Assembly: GCA_902782305.1 (NCBI GenBank) | Contig: CACZMV010000006.1 | Location: 23,902 to 87,901, forward strand | DNA length: 64,000 nucleotides | From: an uncultured Prevotellaceae bacterium | GTDB lineage: Bacteria > Bacteroidota > Bacteroidia > Bacteroidales > Bacteroidaceae | Direction: 5' to 3' | Notes under the pieces: generated by a model | Database searches by the model: none | What the model was told of the DNA's origin: nothing | The model's input: the letters and a program-made list of their open reading frames with translations, nothing else | Translations under genes and position numbers: made by a program | Part shown: positions 55,589-64,000 of the stretch, piece after piece | Numbering within the stretch: the first letter of the stretch is position 1 | How the letters are laid out: the number at the start of each line of letters is the position of its first letter

Positions 55589-55690
55589 ATGAAAATGAAA
55601 AAGTTAATTAACAGATGGATGAAGAGTGAGGCTTTCACAGAGTACTGCTTGAATATGGCAAGAATGTACAACTACAGAGCCGCAAATTAA
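55589..55690 (+). CDS. Candidate small ORF 2, 33 residues
   Basis: Encodes MKMKKLINRWMKSEA then FTEYCLNMARMYNYRAAN. A basic amphipathic helix is plausible; rich in Met, Asn and Tyr. It starts 52 bases after small ORF 1 and ends 2 bases before a strong terminator. An A/G-rich stretch (GAGAAAGGAAAAGG) precedes the ATG. I do not recognise the family. It could encode a membrane or RNA-binding small protein, or the transcript could be a non-coding RNA of about 270 nt. Confidence 0.4.
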   Translation: MKMKKLINRWMKSEAFTEYCLNMARMYNYRAAN

Positions 55691-55692
55691 AT

Positions 55693-55734
55693 AAACGGAT
55701 TGAATCCAACGGAATTCAATCCGTTTTATTTTGT
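55693..55734. terminator. Bidirectional terminator
   Basis: A perfect 13-bp stem (55693-55705 with 55714-55726), 8-base loop, T-rich on both outer sides. Ends the small-ORF transcript and the yceD-der operon. Confidence 0.9.
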
Positions 55735-55770
55735 CCCTACGGATTTTCGTCTTTTATTGATGTGGCGCTC

Positions 55771-56166
55771 CTATTTCATTAGCCACTTCCCGTCTACCTC
55801 AACCATCGGAACCATCACTTCCTCTTGAGTTGAATCACCGAAACAAAGCATCAAGAAAGCATAAGTTAAATGCTGAACAGAGTCATGTCTGGCAACATTG
55901 TTAGAGATGCGCACCTCACGGATACCTCCATGCTTAGCATTCACTTCACAAATATACTGTTCGTACACCTTCTGCATTTGTGCTCGATAGATCTCTGGCA
56001 AACTATCTGCCCCTACCCTAGCATTCAAAAAAGCTTCTGGCATACTGTCTGCCAAAAGCATATAATAGGACTGGGCAGCCTTGGCAGCTTCCTCTTCTGG
56101 AGTTCCTTGACTCGAACACGCCGACAGGAACACAAAAGCAATAGCGATATATAATAAGTGCTTCAC
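55771..56166 (-). CDS. DUF4878-like lipoprotein
   Basis: 131 residues, GTG start at 56166 within the der stop (GTGA). Lipobox FLSAC (Cys17). The mature part ([12 protein letters not shown]...) has the NTF2-like helix-sheet pattern of DUF4878 proteins, ending in [13 protein letters not shown]. Function unknown. Last gene of the yceD-rpmF-fabH-era-der operon. Confidence 0.75.
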   Translation of the reverse strand: MKHLLYIAIAFVFLSACSSQGTPEEEAAKAAQSYYMLLADSMPEAFLNARVGADSLPEIYRAQMQKVYEQYICEVNAKHGGIREVRISNNVARHDSVQHLTYAFLMLCFGDSTQEEVMVPMVEVDGKWLMK

Positions 56167-57479
56167 TTCTGACGGATAAATACATTAATAGGTGTACCGG
56201 TCAGTGTCCAGTTATCGCGCATCTTGTTTTCCAGGAAACGACGATATGGTTCCTTGACATACTGAGGAAGGTTGGCATAGAACACGAAAGTTGGGATCTG
56301 CGTATCAGGCACCTGTGAAACATACTTGATCTTAATATACTTACCCTTTATAGAGGGAGGCGGCGTTGCTTCGATGATAGGCAGCATGACTTCATTAAGT
56401 TTCGACGTACCTATCTTAATCTTACGATTTAAATAAACTTGTTTGGCAGTCTCCAAAACCTTGAAAATACGCTGCTTGGTCACTGCAGAGGCAAAGATGA
56501 TGGGGAAATCAACAAATGGAGCCATACGCTGACGGATGGCATTCTCGAAAGTCTTGATGGCTTCCTGCGACTTTTCTTCTACCAAGTCCCACTTGTTGAC
56601 AACAACTACCAGCGACTTGTTATTCTTCTGAATCAGTTGGAAGATGTTCATATCCTGAGCCTCAATACCACGGGTGGCATCAATCATCAGGATGCAAACA
56701 TCAGAATTCTCGATGGCACGGATACTACGCATCACACTGTAAAACTCCAAATCTTCCGTTACCTTGTTCTTACGTCGGATACCTGCTGTATCTACCAGAT
56801 AGAAGTCAAAACCGAACTTGTCATATTTCGTATAGATACTGTCACGGGTAGTACCAGCAATATCGGTTACGATGTTACGGTCTTCACCGATAAAGGCATT
56901 GATAATGCTCGACTTACCGGCATTCGGACGACCTACCACTGCAAAGCGGGGTATGTCATCTTCAACGTCAGATACGTCAGGAACACTGCTAAGTTTCGCT
57001 ATCACATCATCCAGCAAGTCGCCTGTTCCAGAACCAGTAGCTGCGCTGACACAATAGGGGTCACCCAGTCCCAACTTGTAGAACTCATATTGTCCATACA
57101 GGTCCTTGCCATCGTCTGCCTTATTGGCCACCAGCATAACGGGCAACTTCGAACGACGAAGAATCAAGGCTACATCCTCATCCAAATCAGTCAGACCGTT
57201 CTTAATGTCAACAAGGAACAGCACCAAGTCGGCCTCTTCCGTTGCCACGATTACCTGCTTACGAATCTCCTCCTCGAAGACATCGTCGCTATTGACAACC
57301 CATCCACCCGTATCCACTACGGAGAACTCACGGCCGTTCCACTCGCACTTGCCATACTGGCGGTCACGGGTAGTACCTGCTTCATCGCTCACAATGGCTT
57401 GACGACTGTTGGTCAGTCTATTAAATAAGGTGGACTTACCAACATTCGGGCGTCCTACTATTGCTACTAAATTTCCCAT
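56163..57479 (-). CDS. der: Ribosome-assembly GTPase Der (EngA)
   Basis: 438 residues with two GTPase domains: GRPNVGKST (9-17) and GRPNAGKSS (near 183), each with DTGG/DTAG and NKAD/NKWD motifs, and a C-terminal KH-like domain. Acts in 50S maturation. 53 bases after era. Confidence 0.95.
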   Translation of the reverse strand: MGNLVAIVGRPNVGKSTLFNRLTNSRQAIVSDEAGTTRDRQYGKCEWNGREFSVVDTGGWVVNSDDVFEEEIRKQVIVATEEADLVLFLVDIKNGLTDLDEDVALILRRSKLPVMLVANKADDGKDLYGQYEFYKLGLGDPYCVSAATGSGTGDLLDDVIAKLSSVPDVSDVEDDIPRFAVVGRPNAGKSSIINAFIGEDRNIVTDIAGTTRDSIYTKYDKFGFDFYLVDTAGIRRKNKVTEDLEFYSVMRSIRAIENSDVCILMIDATRGIEAQDMNIFQLIQKNNKSLVVVVNKWDLVEEKSQEAIKTFENAIRQRMAPFVDFPIIFASAVTKQRIFKVLETAKQVYLNRKIKIGTSKLNEVMLPIIEATPPPSIKGKYIKIKYVSQVPDTQIPTFVFYANLPQYVKEPYRRFLENKMRDNWTLTGTPINVFIRQK

Positions 57480-57532
57480 ATTATCTTATTTCTAATATAT
57501 CCAGTTAAAACCAGTTGGACTAGTCAGGCAAA

Positions 57533-58438
57533 TTATTCCGGATTATAACCAAATGAGTCGAGCTCACGCTGGTTACTGCGCCAATCCTTGTCAACTTTTA
57601 CAAAAGTTTCAAGGAATATCGGCTTAGCAAAGAATTTTTCCAGTGCTTTGCGAGCTTCAGTACTTACCTTCTTCAGCGCGATGCCTTGATGTCCGATGAT
57701 GATACCCTTCTGAGAATCGCGTTCCACATAGATGACAACATTGATATGGATATTTTTCTCCGTCTCCTTGAAGCGCTCCACACGCACCTCTACCGAGTAA
57801 GGTATCTCCTTGTCATAGTAAAGCAGTATCTTCTCACGGATAATCTCCGAAACGAAAAAACGAGCAGGCTTGTCCGTCAACTGGTCCTTGTCGAAATAGG
57901 CAGGACTCTCAGGCAGAAGTTCCTGAATACGTTTCAGCAGCATATCCACGCCAAACTTATTCTTAGCTGAAATGGGCAAAATCTCTGCGTTGGGAAGTAG
58001 TTCATGCCACCTGGCAACAATATCGCCAAGCTTTGTTTGACTCGTCTTACCAGTTTCACCAGCCAGCTCATCAATTTTGTTGATAAGCAGCAACACTGGA
58101 ATCGTCATCTTCTGCACCTTCTCCAAGAAGTCCATGTTCTTCTCCGGATTTTCAACCACATCGGTGACATACAAAAGCACATCGGCATCTTGCAATGCAG
58201 ATACCGAAAAGGCCAACATTGACTCCTGCAACTTATAATTTGGCTTCAACACACCTGGGGTGTCAGAGAACACAATCTGCATGTCATCGGTATTGACAAT
58301 ACCCATGATACGATGCCGAGTGGTCTGCGCCTTGAACGTTGCAATCGAAATACGCTCACCAACCAACTGGTTCATGAGCGTACTTTTACCTACATTGGGA
58401 TTACCAACGATATTTACGAATCCTGCCTTATGAGTCAT
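57533..58438 (-). CDS. era: GTPase Era
   Basis: 301 residues. G domain GNPNVGKST (12-20), DTPG and NKID; C-terminal KH domain with GIIIGHQGIALKKV for 16S rRNA 3' end. The start codon lies in a short TTTCTCA array shared with the fabH stop. Confidence 0.95.
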   Translation of the reverse strand: MTHKAGFVNIVGNPNVGKSTLMNQLVGERISIATFKAQTTRHRIMGIVNTDDMQIVFSDTPGVLKPNYKLQESMLAFSVSALQDADVLLYVTDVVENPEKNMDFLEKVQKMTIPVLLLINKIDELAGETGKTSQTKLGDIVARWHELLPNAEILPISAKNKFGVDMLLKRIQELLPESPAYFDKDQLTDKPARFFVSEIIREKILLYYDKEIPYSVEVRVERFKETEKNIHINVVIYVERDSQKGIIIGHQGIALKKVSTEARKALEKFFAKPIFLETFVKVDKDWRSNQRELDSFGYNPE

Positions 58439-58468
58439 TTCTCATTACTCATTACACATTTCTCATTT
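58436..58468. repeat. Short array (TTTCTCATTACTCA type) spanning the fabH stop and era start
   Basis: CATTTCTCATTACTCATTAC-type units supply both the era ATG (58438-58436) and the fabH TGA (58465-58463). Confidence 0.75.
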
Positions 58469-59473
58469 GGTGCTTGCACCATCATACGCCCACTTGTAAT
58501 AGCTTGCTCCATGAACGAAACCTGCTCCAAAGGCTGTCAGGATGATATTGTCACCCTTCTTCAGTTTCGATTCGTTCTCCCATAGAGCCAAGGGGATTGT
58601 GGCTGCGGAGGTATTTCCAAAATGCTCGATATTAATCATTACCTGTTCCAAAGGCAACTCCAGGCGCTTGGCAACAGCCTCAATGATTCGCATATTAGCC
58701 TGATGAGGAACCACCCACTGGATATTATCCTTATTCAGACCGTTACGCTCAGCTATCAGCGCGCAGTCATCACTCATATTGGTAACAGCATAGCGGAACA
58801 CTGTTCGACCTTCTTGATAGAGATAGTGCAAACGATGATCAACCGTGAAGTGATTAGGGGGACAGACAGAACCACCGGCCTTGACATGCAGGAAAGGAAG
58901 TCCTTTGCCATCGGCACGGAAATAAGAATCCATCACACCGATGTTCTTCTCCTCAGTAGCCTCTAAGAGAACCGCTGCAGCACCGTCACCAAACAATGGA
59001 CAAGTTGCACGATCCTTATAGTCTACTACCGACGACATTTTATCCGCTCCAATCACAATAATCTTCTTATAGCGGCCACTCTGAATCATCGAGCCCGCTA
59101 CATCGAGCGCATAGAGGAATCCACAGCAGGCACCCCAGAAATCAAATGCAAAAGCATTCTTCAGTCCGAGCTTGCCAAGCACAATGCTAGCTGTAGAGGG
59201 GAACTTATAATCAGCCGTTGAGGTGGCAACAATGAGCGCATCGATGGTATCAGGATCTGTGCCAGTTCTTTGTATCAACTGCTTGGCAGCCTTACGGGCC
59301 ATATAGCTGGTACCAAGACCTTCCTCTGTGAGGATGCGACGTTCCTTGATGCCGACACGCGTCATAATCCACTCGTCATTGGTGTCCACCATGCGCGACA
59401 GTTCCTCATTGTTCAGAACATAGTCGGGCACATAGCCACCAATGCCGGTGATTATCGCATTAATTTTACTCAT
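58463..59473 (-). CDS. fabH: 3-oxoacyl-ACP synthase III
   Basis: 336 residues. Starts fatty-acid chains by condensing acetyl-CoA with malonyl-ACP. The active site includes WGACCGF (Cys116), [10 protein letters not shown] (His) and FGNTSAATI (Asn). Overlaps rpmF by one base. Classical rpmF-fabH arrangement. Confidence 0.95.
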   Translation of the reverse strand: MSKINAIITGIGGYVPDYVLNNEELSRMVDTNDEWIMTRVGIKERRILTEEGLGTSYMARKAAKQLIQRTGTDPDTIDALIVATSTADYKFPSTASIVLGKLGLKNAFAFDFWGACCGFLYALDVAGSMIQSGRYKKIIVIGADKMSSVVDYKDRATCPLFGDGAAAVLLEATEEKNIGVMDSYFRADGKGLPFLHVKAGGSVCPPNHFTVDHRLHYLYQEGRTVFRYAVTNMSDDCALIAERNGLNKDNIQWVVPHQANMRIIEAVAKRLELPLEQVMINIEHFGNTSAATIPLALWENESKLKKGDNIILTAFGAGFVHGASYYKWAYDGASTK

Positions 59474-59661
59474 TATTCAGCTGCTTCGTCCATTACAATG
59501 GCAATCTTGCCACGATAGTAACCACAAGTGGGGCATACAGTGTGATAGATGTGATATGCGCCACAGTTGGGGCATACTGCCAATGTGGGAACTACTGCCT
59601 TGTCATGGGTACGACGCTTAGCGGTACGAGTGTTTGATTGTCTTCTTTTAGGATGTGCCAT
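59473..59661 (-). CDS. rpmF: 50S ribosomal protein L32
   Basis: 62 residues. Begins [21 protein letters not shown] with the zinc ribbon Cys30, Cys33, Cys43 and Cys46, the zinc-binding L32 form. Confidence 0.97.
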   Translation of the reverse strand: MAHPKRRQSNTRTAKRRTHDKAVVPTLAVCPNCGAYHIYHTVCPTCGYYRGKIAIVMDEAAE

Positions 59662-59669
59662 AATTCTAT

Positions 59670-59702
59670 TAACTTTAAACTTTTAATTTTAAACTTTTAA
59701 AT
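59670..59702. repeat. Short array (AAACTTTTAA type)
   Basis: AACTTTAAACTTTTAATTTT-type units; includes the stop codon of yceD. Confidence 0.6.
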
Positions 59703-60210
59703 GTTTCAGTGCTTCCCAGCGTGGGTCTATCGCTTCTTCCTCCTCTTCGCTGCTTCGGACAGCGCCGCTCAACTCTTCTAGTTTCTGCGTCATCGCACTA
59801 TTGCATTTTCCAGGTGCATGAACGTGCTTAATGGGTATGGCCAGCATGACAAACTCATAGATGAACCATGACATGTCGAGTATTCCTTCGTTCTCGTCAA
59901 TAGTCACGGTATCATCGTCTTCGCTGTATGTGTCGCCCAATTTCACCAGCAGTTTATTGTCTGTGTCAATAGGTTGATCCATATCGTCCAGACAGCGGTC
60001 ACAGGTGACCACCACACTGCCATGGGTATGAAACAGGAGTTCAAAGAAGCCGGCCATCTTGCGTATAGACACCGACACATGCAAGGCTCCATGTTCCAAT
60101 TGTGAGCCGTCCAAAGCCCTAAAGAAATCATCATTCAGGTCAAAGTCAAGACTCATTGTCTCATCCTTAACACCTTTCAAATCAACCTTATAGGACTCCA
60201 AACTACACAT
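59689..60210 (-). CDS. yceD: YceD/DUF177 family protein
   Basis: 173 residues. Has the DUF177 core with GSVVVTCDRCLDDMDQPI and CNSAM near the C-terminus. It precedes rpmF in most bacteria and is linked to 23S rRNA accumulation. First gene of the operon; promoter at 60232-60263. Confidence 0.9.
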   Translation of the reverse strand: MCSLESYKVDLKGVKDETMSLDFDLNDDFFRALDGSQLEHGALHVSVSIRKMAGFFELLFHTHGSVVVTCDRCLDDMDQPIDTDNKLLVKLGDTYSEDDDTVTIDENEGILDMSWFIYEFVMLAIPIKHVHAPGKCNSAMTQKLEELSGAVRSSEEEEEAIDPRWEALKHLKV

Positions 60211-60231
60211 AGCAACACTTCATTTGGGGTG

Positions 60232-60263
60232 CAAAGGTACGAATAAGTGAGCAAAAAACCAAA
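60232..60263 (-). promoter_or_regulatory. yceD-rpmF-fabH-era-der promoter
   Basis: -7 TACCTTTG (60239-60232) and -33 TTTG (60263-60260), spacing 20. Shares a 27-base block with the purB promoter. Confidence 0.8.
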
Positions 60264-60289
60264 AAATAATCCATTTTTCTGCTATAATC

Positions 60290-60320
60290 GTTGGTTATTC
60301 CATATTTTTTAGTAATTTTG
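60290..60320 (+). promoter_or_regulatory. Promoter of the XRE-cupin/ligase operon
   Basis: -33 GTTG (60290-60293) and -7 TAATTTTG (60313-60320), spacing 19; leader about 60 bases. Confidence 0.65.
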
Positions 60321-60384
60321 TGCCCCAAAAAGGAGAAGATACAACACAAAAATAAAGGTAAAGAGCAATAAATACATATTAAAG

Positions 60385-60969
60385 ATGTCGAACAACAATG
60401 TATTAATAGGTGCCAAAATCAAGCGCCTCAGAGAAACGAAGAATCTCAGTGTAGAAGAAATCGCTGAACGTAGCGGTCTGACCGTAGAGCAGATTTCAAG
60501 TATCGAAAACGACGTGAACCTGCCATCGCTGGGTCCGCTCATCAAGATTGCCCGTGCCTTAGGTGTTCGCCTAGGTACATTTATGGACGACAACGATGCC
60601 CTTGGACCTATTGTCACACGTGCCGCTGATCGTGAGAAAGATAGCAGTATAAGCTTTAGCAATGATGCGACCGATGCCCGCAAACATATGGAGTATCATC
60701 CACTGGCTCAGCAGAAGGCCGGACGTCATATGGAGCCATTCGTTATTGACATTAATCCTGAGGAGAGTCCTGAATTCCAGCTTTCTGCCCATGAGGGTGA
60801 AGAGTTCATCTACGTGATGCAGGGCGAGATAGAGATTGTGTATGGCAAGGAGACCTACAACCTGAAAGAGGGCGATAGCATCTTCTACGACTCCATCGTA
60901 AAGCACCACGTGCATGGTGCCCCAGGTAAGAGCGCAAAAATCTTAGCAGTAGTTTATATTCCTTTCTAA
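60385..60969 (+). CDS. XRE-family regulator with cupin domain
   Basis: 194 residues. N-terminal helix-turn-helix (about 8-62, [20 protein letters not shown]) and C-terminal cupin (about 118-190, [20 protein letters not shown]). Such proteins sense a small ligand through the cupin. Four bases before the ligase gene, so it probably controls it (inference). Confidence 0.9.
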   Translation: MSNNNVLIGAKIKRLRETKNLSVEEIAERSGLTVEQISSIENDVNLPSLGPLIKIARALGVRLGTFMDDNDALGPIVTRAADREKDSSISFSNDATDARKHMEYHPLAQQKAGRHMEPFVIDINPEESPEFQLSAHEGEEFIYVMQGEIEIVYGKETYNLKEGDSIFYDSIVKHHVHGAPGKSAKILAVVYIPF

Positions 60970-60973
60970 AAAG

Positions 60974-62701
60974 ATGAGCAACGTAAGATTAGATATGGCA
61001 GGCAGGCCTTTGCCTGATAGAACATACCCTGCCGAGACGGGAAGCACTGGCTATAAGCTCCATGAACGAACATTGGGCCAATGGCTGGAACACTGGGCTG
61101 AAACGACACCTGATAAGGAATATATCGTTTATTCAGACCGCGACCTGCGCTTTACGTGGAGCCAGTTTAACGAGCGTGTGGACAATTTGGCCAAAGGTTT
61201 AATTTCCATCGGCGTAAAAAAAGGATCAAATGTAGGTATTTGGGCAACCAACGTCCCCGACTGGTTGACCTTCCTCTACGCTACCGCCAAGATTGGTGCT
61301 GTGCTAGTGACAGTGAACACCAACTACAAGCAGAACGAGCTGGAGTATCTGTGTAAAGACTCTGACATGGAGGTGCTGTGTATCACCGACGGTACATGGG
61401 ACTGTAACTATGTAGACATGACTTACACGATGTTGCCTGAGTTGAAAACCTGTGAGCGTGGACATCTAAACAGTGAGCGTTTCCCCTACCTGAAGAACGT
61501 AGTATATATAGGTATGGAGAAATATCGTGGTATGTACAACACTGCAGAATTGCTCCTATTAGGTCAGAACATCGAAGACGAAACACTCAATGAGATGAAG
61601 AAGAACGTGAGTTGCTACGATGTATGCAACATGCAGTACACCAGTGGCACCACGGGATTCCCCAAAGGCGTAATGCTGACACACTATGGAATCTCCAACG
61701 ATGGTTATTTTACTGGAGAAAACATGGGATTCACCCAGGATGACAAACTCTGCGTGTGCGTGCCTTTGTTCCACTGCTTTGGCGTCGTGCTGGCCACGAT
61801 GAACTGCCTGACTCACGGATGTACCGAGGTGATGGTCGAGAAGTTCGACCCATTGGTGGTGCTGGCGTCTATCCACAAAGAGCGCTGTACTGCAGTATAC
61901 GGTGTGCCTACGATGTTTATCGCCGAACTAAACCACCCGATGTTCGATATGTTCGACCTGAGCTGTCTGCGCACTGGTATCATGGCTGGCAGTCTGTGCC
62001 CAATCGAACTGATGAAACAGGTGAGCGAGAAGATGTATATGACCATCACCAGCGTGTATGGACTCACAGAGTCGTCGCCTGGTATGACTCAGACCTGTCT
62101 GAACGACACGTTCGAGCAGCGATGCACTACGGTAGGCCGTGACTTCCCGTTTGTAGACGTGAAAGTGCTCGACCCCGAAACTGGCGAGGAATGTCCAGTG
62201 GGCGTTCAGGGCGAGATGTGCTGCAAGGGATTCAACGTGATGAAGGGTTACTACAAAAACCCAGAGGCTACGGCCGAGGTCATCGATAAGAACGGATATC
62301 TGCACTCGGGCGACCTGGGTGTAAAGGACGAGCAGGGATTCTACAAGATTACCGGACGTATCAAGGACATGATTATACGCGGTGGTGAGAATATCTACCC
62401 ACGCGAGATTGAGGAGTTCCTCTATCACATGCCTGGAATACGCGACGTGCAGGTGGCTGCCGTACCATCAAAGAAATACGGCGAGGCTGTGGGCGCATTC
62501 ATCATACTGGAGGAAGGCGCACAGATGACCGCAGAAGACGTACAGCTGTTCTGTCGCGGCAAGATAGCACGCTATAAGATTCCGAAGTATGTATTCTTCA
62601 TCGACCAGTTCCCATTGACGGGTTCAGGCAAGATTCAGAAATTTAAGCTGAAAGAAATGAGCCTGAAACTCTGCGAGGAACAGGGAATCGTTGTGGAATA
62701 G
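60974..62701 (+). CDS. Acyl-CoA ligase (AMP-binding, fatty-acid type)
   Basis: 575 residues. P-loop [43 protein letters not shown] and the C-terminal [20 protein letters not shown] with the catalytic Lys near [10 protein letters not shown]. Activates a fatty or other carboxylic acid; substrate not readable. Ends in a terminator at 62711. Confidence 0.92.
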   Translation: MSNVRLDMAGRPLPDRTYPAETGSTGYKLHERTLGQWLEHWAETTPDKEYIVYSDRDLRFTWSQFNERVDNLAKGLISIGVKKGSNVGIWATNVPDWLTFLYATAKIGAVLVTVNTNYKQNELEYLCKDSDMEVLCITDGTWDCNYVDMTYTMLPELKTCERGHLNSERFPYLKNVVYIGMEKYRGMYNTAELLLLGQNIEDETLNEMKKNVSCYDVCNMQYTSGTTGFPKGVMLTHYGISNDGYFTGENMGFTQDDKLCVCVPLFHCFGVVLATMNCLTHGCTEVMVEKFDPLVVLASIHKERCTAVYGVPTMFIAELNHPMFDMFDLSCLRTGIMAGSLCPIELMKQVSEKMYMTITSVYGLTESSPGMTQTCLNDTFEQRCTTVGRDFPFVDVKVLDPETGEECPVGVQGEMCCKGFNVMKGYYKNPEATAEVIDKNGYLHSGDLGVKDEQGFYKITGRIKDMIIRGGENIYPREIEEFLYHMPGIRDVQVAAVPSKKYGEAVGAFIILEEGAQMTAEDVQLFCRGKIARYKIPKYVFFIDQFPLTGSGKIQKFKLKEMSLKLCEEQGIVVE

Positions 62702-62710
62702 TTAATAATA

Positions 62711-62743
62711 GTGGACAGTGAATATAAACTGTTCACTTTTTTT
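62711..62743 (+). terminator. Terminator of the ligase operon
   Basis: A 9-bp stem (62711-62719 with 62728-62736, one G-U) followed by seven T. It overlaps the kinase stop codon. Confidence 0.8.
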
Positions 62744-63851
62744 GCATTTCAATACGGAAGGTCGTACCTTTGCCAATCTCTGACTGTTTGACAAAGATAC
62801 GGCCTTTATGATATTCTTCCACGATACGCTTTGCCAGTGACAGGCCCAGTCCCCACCCTCTTTTCTTGGTGGTAAATCCTGGAGTAAACACGTTGTTGAT
62901 GTCTTTTTTCTTGATACCTTTACCCGTATCCTGCACATCTATCGTTACGGACTGTTCGTCATCGGTTAGGGTCAGCATAATCGTTCCCTTTCCCTCCATC
63001 GCGTCTACCGCATTCTTACAAAGGTTCTCCACCACCCACTCAAAGAGCGAGGCATTCATCTTCACAATGACATCGTGATTAGGGAAGTTCTTCACCATCT
63101 GAACTTGGTTCGATGTGCGACGATCCATATAGTCTACAACATGTTCCAACACTTCGTTCATTGAACTTTCCACAGGTTCGGGCAACGACCCTATCTTTGA
63201 GAAACGTTCGGCTATCAGCTGCAAGCGTTTCACATCTTTGTCCATCTCAGGCAACAAATCGTCCTCAGGATATTGTTCCTTCAGCATCTCTACCCACGCC
63301 ATTAGACTAGACACGGGAGTACCCAACTGATGGGCCGTCTCCTTAGAAAGTCCCACCCAAACTTTATTCTGTTCAGCTCGCTTCGACGAAAGCAGCGCAA
63401 AAATTGCTACAACCACGAAGACCAATACGATGCCCAACTGGATATAAGGCCAAGCTGATAGGCGCTTCAACATGATGCTTTCATCATAGCAAACTATCTG
63501 GCCATCTACATGGATAGTATCACCCGACCGTATCATCCTTCGTGCATAGCTCTCTATTCGTGTGGTATCTTCAATATTACGATAGTCAGTTATCTCGCCC
63601 TCATCATTCATGACAATCACTGGAATGGTATTGTTGCCCTCCATCACACTTACCACCAGCGAGAGATCCGTTGTCTCGTCGGCAGCATTCAGCGCATGCA
63701 AAGCCTGTGCCCACACCTCCATACGGTGGTGCTCCTCGTTCGACAAGTCACGCACCAGGAAGTGTGATATCAACAAAGATGCCACAGCGATTAACACCGC
63801 TGCAACCACCAAGACAATCTTGATTCGTCGTATCTGGTCAGTCCACTGCAT
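62733..63851 (-). CDS. Orphan sensor histidine kinase
   Basis: 372 residues from ATG 63851. A longer reading from 63878 would begin inside the -7 box. Two membrane helices (about 11-32 and 134-155) flank a 100-residue periplasmic sensor. H-box KETAHQLGTPVSS (His174), N-box NLCKNAVDAM, G1 DTGKGI and G2 GWGLGLSLAK are intact. No response regulator in the window. Signal unknown. Confidence 0.9.
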   Translation of the reverse strand: MQWTDQIRRIKIVLVVAAVLIAVASLLISHFLVRDLSNEEHHRMEVWAQALHALNAADETTDLSLVVSVMEGNNTIPVIVMNDEGEITDYRNIEDTTRIESYARRMIRSGDTIHVDGQIVCYDESIMLKRLSAWPYIQLGIVLVFVVVAIFALLSSKRAEQNKVWVGLSKETAHQLGTPVSSLMAWVEMLKEQYPEDDLLPEMDKDVKRLQLIAERFSKIGSLPEPVESSMNEVLEHVVDYMDRRTSNQVQMVKNFPNHDVIVKMNASLFEWVVENLCKNAVDAMEGKGTIMLTLTDDEQSVTIDVQDTGKGIKKKDINNVFTPGFTTKKRGWGLGLSLAKRIVEEYHKGRIFVKQSEIGKGTTFRIEMQKK

Positions 63852-63875
63852 ACAATACAATAACGCAGTAATAAC

Positions 63876-63883
63876 CAAATTTA
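63876..63883 (-). promoter_or_regulatory. -7 box of the histidine kinase
   Basis: TAAATTTG on the minus strand. A possible -33 TTTG at 63909-63906 (spacing 22) is within the T tract of the rRNA terminator. Confidence 0.5.
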
Positions 63884-63904
63884 TTATAATACGTTACATA
63901 TAAA

Positions 63905-63939
63905 ACAAAAACACCCTGTCTCATTTCTGAAACAGGGTG
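63905..63939 (-). terminator. rRNA operon terminator
   Basis: An 8-bp stem (63912-63919 with 63932-63939) followed on the minus strand by a T-rich run, just downstream of the 5S gene. Confidence 0.85.
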
Positions 63940-63951
63940 CTCTCCTTGAAA

Positions 63952-64000
63952 AAGTGGCGGCCTCCTACTCTCCCGCATTGCATTGCAGTACCATCGGCGC
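63952..64000 (-). rRNA. rrf: 5S rRNA, 3' part only
   Basis: The minus-strand sequence has GCGCCGATGGTACTGC and GGGAGAGTAGGAGGCCGCC, the conserved 3' part of 5S rRNA. The gene continues beyond the window. Confidence 0.88.

Noticed and set aside
56439-57428. 329-codon + ORF opposite der
   Set aside because: Antisense shadow; both GTPase domains of der lie on the other strand.

Overview
The window looks like a chromosomal segment of a Bacteroidales bacterium, most likely Prevotellaceae. The evidence is the recurrent -7 box TAnnTTTG (often TACCTTTG) with a -33 TTTG about 19-20 bases upstream, the lack of clear Shine-Dalgarno sequences, BACON/DUF285/T9SS-tail surface proteins, and the gene order tig-clpP-clpX-recQ. 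There is no phage, IS element or CRISPR array. It is mostly housekeeping and cell-envelope genes plus unusual intergenic repeats.

Layout. 1-4.6 kb: parC, a DUF3316 protein and an S41 protease in one + operon, then tRNA-Leu(UAG). 4.8-6.3 kb: asd and a small lipoprotein (-). 6.4-9.9 kb: a CPA2 antiporter, a LolD-like ATPase and a CvfB-like RNA-binding protein (+). 9.9-14.2 kb: asnS, a pseudouridine synthase with a glycine/arginine-rich tail, and purB (-). 14.6-28.4 kb: a single 13.8 kb minus-strand operon of eight exported or membrane proteins (PEGA/beta-barrel, BACON lipoprotein, giant DUF285 T9SS cargo, two LPP20-like proteins, stand-alone CHASE2, FecR-like, transglutaminase-like). I see it as the best candidate for an undescribed envelope system. 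28.5-30.8 kb: two tRNA-Val genes flanking ACT-domain and paaK genes. 30.8-37.7 kb: outer-membrane proteins and a large lipoprotein. 37.8-51.3 kb: mutL, an OstA-like protein, two parvulin isomerases, guaB, recQ, clpX, clpP and tig, all minus strand. 51.4-53.7 kb: a pectate lyase and lptB. 53.8-55.3 kb: mlaE-mlaF, divergent from lptB. 55.4-55.7 kb: a short promoter-to-terminator unit with two tiny ORFs. 55.8-60.2 kb: yceD-rpmF-fabH-era-der-lipoprotein operon (-). 60.3-62.7 kb: XRE-cupin regulator and acyl-CoA ligase (+). 62.7-63.9 kb: an orphan histidine kinase, then the 3' end of a 5S rRNA gene and its terminator.

Main non-coding findings: three intergenic arrays with an exact or near 22-base period made of small palindromes, each with a different sequence; about fourteen short heptamer-like arrays at gene ends, some of which supply start or stop codons or run in-frame into genes; promoters superimposed on the upstream gene's terminator hairpin (parC, clpP); and three genes whose ATG lies exactly 8 bases after the -7 box, suggesting leaderless mRNAs.

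Functionally the genes fall into DNA and protein maintenance (parC, mutL, recQ, clpXP, tig, asnS, der, era), precursor synthesis (asd, purB, guaB, fabH) and envelope building and transport (lptB, mlaEF, OstA-like, parvulins, OmpA proteins, lipoproteins). All calls come from reading the sequence; no database search was run.
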